From Rhizohabitans arisaemae (GTDB lineage: Bacteria; Actinomycetota; Actinomycetes; Streptosporangiales; Streptosporangiaceae), in the NCBI RefSeq assembly GCF_025996515.1, contig NZ_BLRH01000009.1:372001-436000 (forward strand): DNA of 64,000 bases, read 5' to 3'. The notes under the pieces are model-generated. The model worked only from the letters and a program-made list of their open reading frames with translations. It had not been told where the DNA came from and searched no databases. The position numbers and the translations under genes were made by a program. Below, one piece after another: positions 26,998-34,583 of the stretch; position 1 is the first letter of the stretch, and each line of letters begins with the position of its first letter.

Positions 26998-27465
26998 ATG
27001 CGAATCGCCGGAATACTCACCACCCTCGTAACCGCGACCGCCCTCACCGGGACCCTGCCGATCTCTCCCGCCGTCGGCGCGCCCGCCACCACGGGCCCGG
27101 CCCAGACGGAAACCGCGGCGGCGGCGCCCGCCGTCCGGAAGCCCATCCCGTGCCGTGGCGGCTTCGTCCGGATCAACCCGCCCGTAAAGATCGGAAGAAC
27201 CGTCAAGGCCTCCGCCACGGTCTACTGCGCCGCATACCCCGGGCCCCGGAGCGGCCACATCGGCTTCGGACTCCAGCCTCGCATCGGGATCCCGACGCTG
27301 CCGTTTCGGGTAACGTCACGGCCGGTCCGGAAGACCTTCACGGTGCAGGCCGCATGCAAGCCCGGCAGGCACCTCTACACCGCCACCGTCAAGGGGGCGA
27401 TCAAGGAGGGACGCGGCCCGTCGCGAACCTTCCAGGTCCAAGCGGCAACACGTATCTCCTGCTGA
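26998..27465 (+). CDS. Secreted four-cysteine protein, paralogue 5
   Basis: A 155-aa exported protein from ATG 26998 (AGGAAG upstream). Signal peptide about 1-28, Ala/Thr-rich spacer, Cys52 (IPCRGG), Cys77, Cys120 and terminal Cys155 (RISC). The 78-bp gap after paralogue 4 has only a short hairpin and no copy of the inverted-repeat element, so it is probably co-transcribed with it. Confidence 0.83.
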   Translation: MRIAGILTTLVTATALTGTLPISPAVGAPATTGPAQTETAAAAPAVRKPIPCRGGFVRINPPVKIGRTVKASATVYCAAYPGPRSGHIGFGLQPRIGIPTLPFRVTSRPVRKTFTVQAACKPGRHLYTATVKGAIKEGRGPSRTFQVQAATRISC

Positions 27466-27577
27466 TCGACGTCGCGGTGCGCACCGGAACCGGTGCGGTG
27501 CCACGGACATGAACAACCGGGGGCTCCTTGGCGGCGCCCCCGGCCCCATGACAACCTCCCCGTCTCAGGAGCCGTCA

Positions 27578-28063
27578 ATGCAGACCATCAAGATTCTTTC
27601 CGTCGTCGCCGGCGCGACCGCCCTCATCGGGACCCTGCTCACCTTCCCCGCCACCGCGGAAGCGGCCCGGCCGACGACCGCCCCGGTGGCCGTTCCCGCC
27701 GCTGCTTCGGCCGTCGTGAAACCCCTGCCGTGCCGGGGCGGCTCGATCGAGGTCCCGACCCCGCGGCGGAGCGGCAACAGGGTCAAGGCCACCGTCGTCG
27801 CCAAGTGCGCCGCCTATCCGGGCTCCAGGACCGGAAGGCTTGGGGCCAGGCTTGAGCGGCTGGACAACGGCCGCTGGAGGGTGGTCTACCGGGTCCCCAT
27901 GCGTGTGTCGAGTGCTCCGTTCGTCAAGCGCCTGCCCCAGGGTGTCGCCTGCGCATCGGGCACGGACTTCTATCGCGTCGCCGCCCATGGGTGGATCAAG
28001 GAGGGGTCGGGCCCGAAGAGGAGGTTCTCCGTGACCGGCCCGGTGGCAAAGATCTCCTGCTGA
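27578..28063 (+). CDS. Secreted four-cysteine protein, paralogue 6
   Basis: A 161-aa exported protein. ATG 27578 is preferred over an in-frame start 23 codons earlier because CAGGAG lies just before it and the signal peptide (about 1-30, ATAEA) begins there. Cys52 (LPCRGG), Cys77, Cys125 and terminal Cys161 (KISC). It has the full GWIKEGSGPKRRF motif. Third in the run of paralogues 4-6. Confidence 0.83.
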   Translation: MQTIKILSVVAGATALIGTLLTFPATAEAARPTTAPVAVPAAASAVVKPLPCRGGSIEVPTPRRSGNRVKATVVAKCAAYPGSRTGRLGARLERLDNGRWRVVYRVPMRVSSAPFVKRLPQGVACASGTDFYRVAAHGWIKEGSGPKRRFSVTGPVAKISC

Positions 28064-28072
28064 TCGGAACCC

Positions 28073-28099
28073 GCCGGGGCGTCCCCGCGACGCCCCGGC
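28073..28099 (+). terminator. Hairpin after paralogue 6
   Basis: GCCGGGGCGTC (28073-28083) pairs perfectly with GACGCCCCGGC (28089-28099) around a 5-nt loop, 9 bp after the stop codon. Confidence 0.65.
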
Positions 28100-28198
28100 T
28101 TCCCGGGCCGGGCCCGACGGGACGGCTAGGTGATCCGGCCCTGTCGGGTGGGACAAATCGCGATTGGACAGTCTTCTAACATGAATTGCGGAAATTTC

Positions 28199-28227
28199 TT
28201 GACCTAAGTAGGTTGTGGGCCTCTAAG
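28199..28227 (+). promoter_or_regulatory. Conserved promoter of second HTH-STAND gene
   Basis: TTGACC (28199-28204), a 17-bp spacer, then TCTAAG (28222-28227), within the block AGTAGGTTGTGGGCCTCTAA shared with the first HTH-STAND gene. The GTG start is 37 bp downstream. The -35 is near consensus here, supporting a promoter reading. Confidence 0.6.
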
Positions 28228-28264
28228 AGCGCTATCTCGTCGTCGCGAGTGGAGCACCATAGCG

Positions 28265-31200
28265 GTGGGTCGTCGTGAGAGCCCGGTGGATCCGGCCGAG
28301 GGACCTGTACAGCGTCTCGCCTACGAGCTGCGCAAACTCCGCCAGGAGGCCGATGGGCTGACCTACCGCGCGATGGCCCGGCGCGCGGGGTATTCGATCA
28401 CCACCCTCTCCCAGGCCGCCGGCGGTGAGCGGCTTGCCTCGCTGGAGGTCGTCCTCGCCTACGTGCAGGTGTGCGGAGGCGACCCCGCCGACTGGGAGGA
28501 GCGCTGGCATCGGGCCAAGCGCGAGCTCGCCCAGGAGTTCCCGGAGGACGAGGGGGCCGCGGGCCCGTACCCGGGCCTGTCCTCCTACGGCGTCCAGGAC
28601 GCCCACCTCTTCTTCGGACGGGACCGGCTCGTCGGCGAGCTGCTGGAGCTGCTGACGGCCCGGCGGTTCGCCGCGGTGTTCGGCCCGTCCGGCAGCGGCA
28701 AGTCCTCCCTGCTCCGGGCCGGCCTCACCGCGGCACTGGGCAAGGCGCGGCCCGGCGGGTCCCCCGGACGGATCGAGGTGATCACCCCTGGGGAACATCC
28801 GATGCGCCACGCGGAGCTGTTCCACCCCGCGGAGCCCGGCTCAGGCCCTCTGGTCATCGTCGACCAGTTCGAGGAGGTGTTCACCCTCTGCCCGGATCAG
28901 GATGAGCGGACCCGTTTCATCGACCTGCTCCTCACCCCCGAAAGCGGGATCCGGGTGGTCCTCGCGGTCCGCGCGGATTTCTACGGGCGGTGCGCGGAAC
29001 ACCGCAAGCTCGCCGAGGCGCTCCGCGACGCCAACCTGCTGGTCGGGCCGATGGACCGGGAGGAGCTCCGGGACGCGATCCTGCGGCCGGCCATGGCCGA
29101 GGGCCTCACCGTGGAGCGGACCCTCACCGCCGAGATCATCGCCGACGTCGCCGACGAGCCGGGGGCGCTCCCGCTCATGTCGCACGCGCTCCGGGAGACC
29201 TGGCGCCGCCGCCGGGGCAGGCTGCTGACCCTGGAGACCTACCGGGACATCGGGCGGGTGCACGGGGCGATCAGCCACACCGCGGAGATCCTGTACGGCC
29301 GGCTCACGCCGGAGCAGGCCAAGGCGGCCCGCCGCATCCTGCTCCGGCTGATCACCCCCGGCGGAGCGGCCGGCGACACCCGCCGACCCGCCTCCCGCAC
29401 GGAGCTCGACCCCGGGCGGGACGCCGACACTTCCCGCATCATCGAGCTGCTCGCCGGGGCCAGGCTCCTCACCCTCCACCACGACACCGTGGAACTCGCC
29501 CACGAAGCCCTCATCGCCTCCTGGCCCCGGCTCCGCCGCTGGGTCGACGAAGACCGCGACCGCCTCACCGCGCAACGCCAGCTCACCCAGGCCGCCGAAG
29601 CCTGGGAACGGCACGGTCACGACCCCGGGACGCTGTACCGCGGAGCACGTCTGGAGGTCGTGGGCAGACTCCTCGACCTGCCCGGGCACCACGACGACCT
29701 CACCCCGCTGGAACGCGACTTCCTCCGGCGGAGCACCGCGCAGGCCAAGCGGGAGTCCCGCCGGAGGGTCGTCGTCTCCGGCGTCCTGGCGGTCCTGGTG
29801 GTCCTCGCCACCACGGCCGCGGGGATCGCCCTCTCCCAGACCGACTTCGCCAACGCCAAGCTCGACGAGGCGATGGCCCGGGTGGTCGCGCACCGCGTCG
29901 CCGCGGTGCGCGTCGCCGACCCCGCCACCGCCCGGCGGCTGAGCGTCGCCGCCTGGCGGATCGCCCCCGTCCCCGAGGCCAGGGACCAGCTCATCGACTC
30001 GGTGATCGACCCCGCGACGGACGTCTTCACCGACCCGAACCACACCGAGGGGTCGGTCCAGGCGCTCAACGCCGACGGCACCCGGCTGGCCGTCTTCACC
30101 CCGGGACCGGCGGAGGGGGAATCCGGCACGCTGCGGATCCACGACGTCGAGGCCGACCGGGAGACCGCCCGCGTCCGCTGGACGGGTGAGCGTGCGGTCC
30201 GCGGCCTTGCCGTGAGCCCCGACGGCCGTACCGTGGCGGTGGCGAGCACGGGCGGCACCCAGCTGTGGCGGGTCGGCGAGACCGCGCCCCCCGGCCCGGC
30301 CTTCGGCCCCAAGGTGGACTCCGGCGGCTACGACCGGCTGGAGTTCGGCCCCGGCGGCGACCTGCTCATCATCGACGCCGGCCACGCCGTCCAGACCTGG
30401 GACGTCCACCGCGCCGTGGTGGTGCTCACCGAACCGGTGGTGGCGGTCGACCGCTCCGGCCGGCTGGCGCTGGTCATCCCGCGCGCCGCGCGCGAGCTCT
30501 TCGTCACCGAGGAGCACTCCACCGTGGTCCCGATCTCGTGGCGGGCCCCGCTGGGTGTGCGGCGCGTCGAGCTGTGGGATCTGCGCCGGGGGAAGCGGAT
30601 CCCCGCGCCGTGGCTGCCCGCGACGGCCGGCTCGGGGACGTTCAGCCCCGACGGGCGGTCGCTCGCCCTCTCCGGCAGGTCGGGCGTCCGGCTGTTCGAC
30701 GTCGACGGCGGCGACGAGCGGACCGCGGCGCTGACCCCGTCCGCCGAGCGGGTGACGTTCAGCTCCGACGGGCGGTTCCTGGCCGGCGTGGAGTCCACCG
30801 GCTCGATCCACCTGTGGCGCGCCGGCGACGCCACCCATCTGAAGAGCGCCGCGTTCTCCCCCTCGGGGTCGATCACCGCCCCCCGGGTCTCGGCCGACGG
30901 ACGGCTGCTCCGGGTGACCGGCGCGTTCGGCGCCGTGCACACCTTCGACGTCGCCCGCCACACCAGACCCGTCACACTCGGTCCCGGTGACGGCGAGCGA
31001 CGGTTCAGCCCGGACGGACGCCTCCTCGCGGTCGCCGACGACCAGGAGCACGGCTGGCGGGTCCGGGTCTTCGACGTCGCCCGCCGGGCGCCGCTGGGCG
31101 CCGCGATCGTGGCCGGACGGCCGCGTGACCACCGCGGGGCCGGGGCCGTCGGCCCGTACCATCCGGTGTTCGGCCCCGACGGCCGCACGCTCGCCCTCAC

Positions 31201-31975
31201 CCACCCCGAATCCCCGACGACGACGCTCTGGGACGTCCTCACCGGCACCCGTCTCGGCGAGATCCGGCTGCGGCGCGCGGGGGCCAGGGTGACGGGTACG
31301 GCCTTCTCCCCCGACGGACGGATCGTGGCGTTCGGCGTGCACGACCCGGAGGCCGACTACCCCGAGGTCGAGCTGTGGGACGTCGCGGCGCGCACCTGGA
31401 TCAGAAGCGTCCCCGCGGTCGGCGGGGCCTACCTCGCCTTCGGCCGGGACGGACGCCGGCTCTACGCGGGGGACGGCTTCTACGGCTCCCTGATCGACAC
31501 GGCCTCCGGTACGGTGGCGCGGCCGGGTCCCGACGTACGCGCCCGCGGGGTGGTCCTGTTCACCGCGGAGGGCGCCGTGACCGGGGACGGTTCGGGCCGC
31601 CTCGCCTTCTGGGACCCGGGGCTGCGCGAGCAGGTCGGCTCCCCGTTGAACACCGGCTCCGGCGCGGTCGGAGCCCTGGTCGCCTCCCGGAGCGGGCTGA
31701 TCGCCTCGCTCTCCGGGCGGGACGAGGTCGTCCGGCTCTGGGATCCGCGCGGGGTACGGCCGGTCGGCTCGCCGATCATGTTGCCCACGGAGTCCCGTCC
31801 CGCGGTGGCCTTCCACGGGGACACGCTGCTCGTCTCCTCCCCGGACGGGACGCTGCACGAGATCCCCGTCAACCCCGAGGCCGTCGCCGCCGGGCTCTGC
31901 GACCGGGACGGGGACCTCAGCGCCGCAGAGTGGCGGCGGCACATCCCCGAACTCCCCTACCGGCCCTGTCGCTGA
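28265..31975 (+). CDS. HTH - STAND NTPase - membrane segment - WD40 protein, copy 2
   Basis: A 1236-aa near-duplicate of the protein at 22559. The first 90 residues are almost identical (one HTH change: YSITTLSQ for YSVTTLSQ), as are the NTPase core (GPSGSGKSS, LVIVDQFEEVF, MSHALRETWRRRRG) and the segment before the membrane helix. The helix (VVVSGVLAVLVVLATTAAGIA, about 497-517) and the WD40-like half differ more. The propeller therefore diverges faster than the signalling half, as expected if it binds different ligands. No element of the TTGTTTG type precedes it. Confidence 0.88.
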   Translation: MGRRESPVDPAEGPVQRLAYELRKLRQEADGLTYRAMARRAGYSITTLSQAAGGERLASLEVVLAYVQVCGGDPADWEERWHRAKRELAQEFPEDEGAAGPYPGLSSYGVQDAHLFFGRDRLVGELLELLTARRFAAVFGPSGSGKSSLLRAGLTAALGKARPGGSPGRIEVITPGEHPMRHAELFHPAEPGSGPLVIVDQFEEVFTLCPDQDERTRFIDLLLTPESGIRVVLAVRADFYGRCAEHRKLAEALRDANLLVGPMDREELRDAILRPAMAEGLTVERTLTAEIIADVADEPGALPLMSHALRETWRRRRGRLLTLETYRDIGRVHGAISHTAEILYGRLTPEQAKAARRILLRLITPGGAAGDTRRPASRTELDPGRDADTSRIIELLAGARLLTLHHDTVELAHEALIASWPRLRRWVDEDRDRLTAQRQLTQAAEAWERHGHDPGTLYRGARLEVVGRLLDLPGHHDDLTPLERDFLRRSTAQAKRESRRRVVVSGVLAVLVVLATTAAGIALSQTDFANAKLDEAMARVVAHRVAAVRVADPATARRLSVAAWRIAPVPEARDQLIDSVIDPATDVFTDPNHTEGSVQALNADGTRLAVFTPGPAEGESGTLRIHDVEADRETARVRWTGERAVRGLAVSPDGRTVAVASTGGTQLWRVGETAPPGPAFGPKVDSGGYDRLEFGPGGDLLIIDAGHAVQTWDVHRAVVVLTEPVVAVDRSGRLALVIPRAARELFVTEEHSTVVPISWRAPLGVRRVELWDLRRGKRIPAPWLPATAGSGTFSPDGRSLALSGRSGVRLFDVDGGDERTAALTPSAERVTFSSDGRFLAGVESTGSIHLWRAGDATHLKSAAFSPSGSITAPRVSADGRLLRVTGAFGAVHTFDVARHTRPVTLGPGDGERRFSPDGRLLAVADDQEHGWRVRVFDVARRAPLGAAIVAGRPRDHRGAGAVGPYHPVFGPDGRTLALTHPESPTTTLWDVLTGTRLGEIRLRRAGARVTGTAFSPDGRIVAFGVHDPEADYPEVELWDVAARTWIRSVPAVGGAYLAFGRDGRRLYAGDGFYGSLIDTASGTVARPGPDVRARGVVLFTAEGAVTGDGSGRLAFWDPGLREQVGSPLNTGSGAVGALVASRSGLIASLSGRDEVVRLWDPRGVRPVGSPIMLPTESRPAVAFHGDTLLVSSPDGTLHEIPVNPEAVAAGLCDRDGDLSAAEWRRHIPELPYRPCR

Positions 31976-32264
31976 CCCGCGCCGCCGGTTTCGTCCCGGG
32001 CCGCGGCGACGCCCGTACGGACTCGGTCGGCTCGGTCCGGCCCCGGCGACTCCGCGTGCCGGTGCCGGATGACCGGTCGTTTCCGGCCTCCCGGCTTCCC
32101 TGAACCAGGATCGATTCACGGCGTAAATCCTTAATGGATGTCCGGCTTGCCTGGATTTCAGGGATTTGACAGACCATAACCCGGCAGAGTCATGCCCGTT
32201 GTGTATGGCGATTCCGTGTGTTTCCTGGACGCGGGAGCCGCTTATGGCACTACCATGTCGCCAG

Positions 32265-32282
32265 AACGATAATCGTTTTCAT
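32265..32282. promoter_or_regulatory. Zur/Fur-type box
   Basis: AACGATAATCGTT is a perfect 13-bp palindrome and extends to ATGAAAACGATTATCGTT on the other strand, close to actinobacterial Zur (and Fur) sites. It lies 22-39 bp before the CooC-like gene, so the gene is probably repressed when zinc or iron is plentiful. The rest of the 328-bp gap from 31976 shows no gene. Confidence 0.72.
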
Positions 32283-32303
32283 TTCGAGAGAGGGTTGCGC
32301 GCG

Positions 32304-33275
32304 ATGAGAGTCGCATTCGTCGGCAAAGGCGGGAGCGGGAAGACGACGCTCTCGGCGTTGTTCGCCCGCCATCTGGCGAGCGCGGGACTGCCCGTCCTGG
32401 CCGTGGACGCCGACATCAACCAGCACCTCGGCATGACCCTCGGGCTGGAAGGCGAGACACCGCCGCCGATGGGCGGCCACCTCGCCGACGTCAAGGAGTA
32501 CTTCCGCGGCGACAACCCCCGCATCAGCTCGGCCGCCGCCATGGTGAAGACGACACCCCCGGGCCGCGGGTCGCGGCTGGTACGGCCGTGCGGGGACGAC
32601 CCGATCCACACGCGCTTCACCCGCGCGACCGCGGAGGGCGTGCGGCTGATGGTCACCGGGCCGTTCAGCGAGGCCGACCTCGGGGTCGCCTGCTACCACT
32701 CCAAGATCGGAGCCGTGGAGATCTACCTCAACCATCTCGTCGACGAGGGCGGCGAGTACGTCGTGGTGGACATGACGGCCGGGGCGGACGCGTTCGCCTC
32801 TGGACTGTTCACCCGGTTCGACCTGACCGTCCTGGTGGCCGAGCCGACCCGCCAGGGGGTGAGCGTCTACCGGCAGTACGCCGAGTACGCCGCCGACTAC
32901 GACGTGGCCATCGCGGTCGTGGGGAACAAGGTGCAGAACCCCACAGACCTCGCGTTCCTCCGCGAGAACGTCGGCGACGACCTCCTGATCCACCTCGACC
33001 ACTCCCCCGCCGTCCGCGCGATGGAGCAGGGCCGCGCCTTCACCATGGACGACCTGGAGCCGACCAACCGGTCGGCGCTGGAGACCGTCAGGAGTGCGGT
33101 GGACGCGCGCCCCAAGGACTGGGGGAGATTCGGCCGGCAGACCGTGGAGTTCCACATCCGCAACGCGCGGGCCTGGGCCAACCTGGCGACCGGGGAGGAC
33201 CTGGTGGCCCAGATCGACCCGGAGTTCACCTTCGGCCCGGCCGACCTGTGTACCTCCGGGGCCACCACTCTCTGA
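32304..33275 (+). CDS. CooC/MinD-like P-loop ATPase
   Basis: A 323-aa cytoplasmic ATPase of the SIMIBI class. ATG 32304 starts the protein at the first strand; the longer frame would include the Zur/Fur box. Deviant Walker A GKGGSGKTT (7-15, with signature Lys8), VDADIN (34-39), VVVDMTAGADAF as Walker B and VVGNK for nucleotide recognition. This matches CooC, the nickel-insertion ATPase of CO dehydrogenase, but the family's CxC metal motif is not evident. With a Zur/Fur box upstream and no CODH gene nearby, a metallochaperone-like role is more likely than CODH maturation. Confidence 0.82.
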   Translation: MRVAFVGKGGSGKTTLSALFARHLASAGLPVLAVDADINQHLGMTLGLEGETPPPMGGHLADVKEYFRGDNPRISSAAAMVKTTPPGRGSRLVRPCGDDPIHTRFTRATAEGVRLMVTGPFSEADLGVACYHSKIGAVEIYLNHLVDEGGEYVVVDMTAGADAFASGLFTRFDLTVLVAEPTRQGVSVYRQYAEYAADYDVAIAVVGNKVQNPTDLAFLRENVGDDLLIHLDHSPAVRAMEQGRAFTMDDLEPTNRSALETVRSAVDARPKDWGRFGRQTVEFHIRNARAWANLATGEDLVAQIDPEFTFGPADLCTSGATTL

Positions 33276-33361
33276 CCGCATCGACAGATGGTTAACAAAA
33301 TCTCCCTACATATCGTCACAAGAGCGATATTTCGGGAGTCAAGCTGATAAGGAGCACTGAC

Positions 33362-33748
33362 ATGTCTCTGACCGTCTCTGACGACCTTCTCCGGCAGGCG
33401 CGGACCGGCGAGGTCGACGACCAGGCCTTCCTGGACTGCGTCCGCGACTCTCTTCCCTACGCCTGGTCGCTGGTGAGCGGCCTGGTCGCCGAACGGGCCG
33501 AGTCCGGCGCCGCGTTCGCCGACAACCAGGTTCCCCCGCCGGACGAGGCGGCCCGCGGGCAACTGCTGCGCGCCCTCGCCAGTGACGCCATGCGCGGTGC
33601 CCTGGAGCGGCACTTCGGGGTCAGGCTGGCCTTCCAGAACTGCCATCGCGTCGCGGTGTTCGACCCGGCCGCCGTCGGCGCCTACCGGGAGTTCACCACC
33701 GCCCGCGCGCAGATCCTCAACCAGAGCCCGGCACTCGTCGACTGCTGA
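33362..33748 (+). CDS. Conserved small actinobacterial protein
   Basis: A 128-aa soluble protein from ATG 33362 (AAGGAG upstream). It reads like a slowly evolving family (LPYAWSLVSGLV, FADNQVPPPDE, RGQLLRALASDAMRGALERHFG, LAFQNCHRVAVF, terminal LNQSPALVDC), which I associate with actinomycetes without a known function. Three Cys/His-containing spots (DCVRDS, NCHRV, VDC) could bind metal. It follows the CooC-like ATPase by 86 bp and probably shares its metal-responsive promoter. Confidence 0.75.
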   Translation: MSLTVSDDLLRQARTGEVDDQAFLDCVRDSLPYAWSLVSGLVAERAESGAAFADNQVPPPDEAARGQLLRALASDAMRGALERHFGVRLAFQNCHRVAVFDPAAVGAYREFTTARAQILNQSPALVDC

Positions 33749-33793
33749 TCCGCACCCGCCCGGGCCGCGGCGGATGCACCACGGGTACGGCCG

Positions 33794-33824
33794 CCGGCGG
33801 ACCGATCGCGCTCCGGTCCGCCGG
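33794..33824 (+). terminator. Hairpin after small conserved gene
   Basis: CCGGCGGACCG (33794-33804) pairs perfectly with CGGTCCGCCGG (33814-33824) around a 9-nt loop, 46 bp after the stop codon. Confidence 0.6.
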
Positions 33825-34041
33825 ATCACCCGGCGCAGCCCGTACGACAGGCGAAGCAGGCCCGCGTCCAGCCGTACCCCTGTGGGCCTGCCCACCCGCG
33901 AGGCGGCCACCATCCCCACCCGGGACCGGTCAGTTTCCGGCAAAAGCCAGGAGATCGAAGCGTATGTGGCGGATCGGCGATGTGCCGGTCCGTGGCCGGG
34001 TGTTATAACGTGATCGCAGTCACAGAACGCGGGGGGTGAAC

Positions 34042-34545
34042 GTGCGACACGAGTCCCAGACCGCGCTCGCGCGTGCCCGGACGACGGTGCGCGCACTCGT
34101 CACCACCCTGATCCTCGCCGGGTTCACCGCGATCCCCGGCGTCGCGTTCGCCGTACCCGCCCCGGTCTCCGGGGGCGGCGCGTCCCTCGTGCACAGCGAA
34201 TCGTATGCCGAGTGGCGTGCCGCCGCGCCCACCCGCCCGGTGCGGCCGGCCCGGTCCCTCCCGGGGGAGACCCCGGCGGCCGGGGAGGGCTCGGGCGGAC
34301 CGACCGCCGGAACCCACTCCCGGGCCCGGCTGCTCGCCCTGCGGCTCTGGGACCTCGCCGCCTCCGCCCTCGGCGTGACCGAAGCCGGCGTCGTCCAAGG
34401 CGCCGGCCTCCTCCCCGAAGCCAATCCACCGCTCCCCGCCCCACCCGACTTCGCCTCCCTGACCCGCCTCGTCCTGGCGACGCCGGCGAGTCCACCCCGT
34501 GACGGCCCGCGCGGCCGTGCACCTCCCCTCCACACAGGTTTCTGA
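34042..34545 (+). CDS. Putative secreted protein of unknown function
   Basis: About 167 aa. GTG 34042 is preferred to GTG 34036 because GGGGGG then sits at a usable distance. An N-terminal signal peptide (TTLILAGFTAIPGVAFA, to about residue 37) is followed by a Pro/Gly/Ala-rich, low-complexity region with one amphipathic helix (LLALRLWDLAASALGV). No domain is recognised. It could be a small secreted or membrane-associated protein; it is 38 bp upstream of secDF and may be co-transcribed. Confidence 0.55.
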   Translation: MRHESQTALARARTTVRALVTTLILAGFTAIPGVAFAVPAPVSGGGASLVHSESYAEWRAAAPTRPVRPARSLPGETPAAGEGSGGPTAGTHSRARLLALRLWDLAASALGVTEAGVVQGAGLLPEANPPLPAPPDFASLTRLVLATPASPPRDGPRGRAPPLHTGF

Positions 34546-34583
34546 CCTCCCTATCGGAACCCACCTGTTGGAAGGGATAACCC

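Noticed and set aside
28841-32119. Very long antisense ORF (over 1000 codons) opposite the second HTH-STAND gene, and a similar one opposite the first (22886-26365)
   Set aside because: Mirror frames of high-GC genes stay open by codon bias; composition is Gly/Pro/Arg-rich low complexity and there is no ribosome binding site or domain.
34042-34545. Small gene before secDF as YajC
   Set aside because: It lacks the single N-terminal anchor plus basic domain of YajC and is mostly Pro/Ala low complexity after a cleavable-looking signal.
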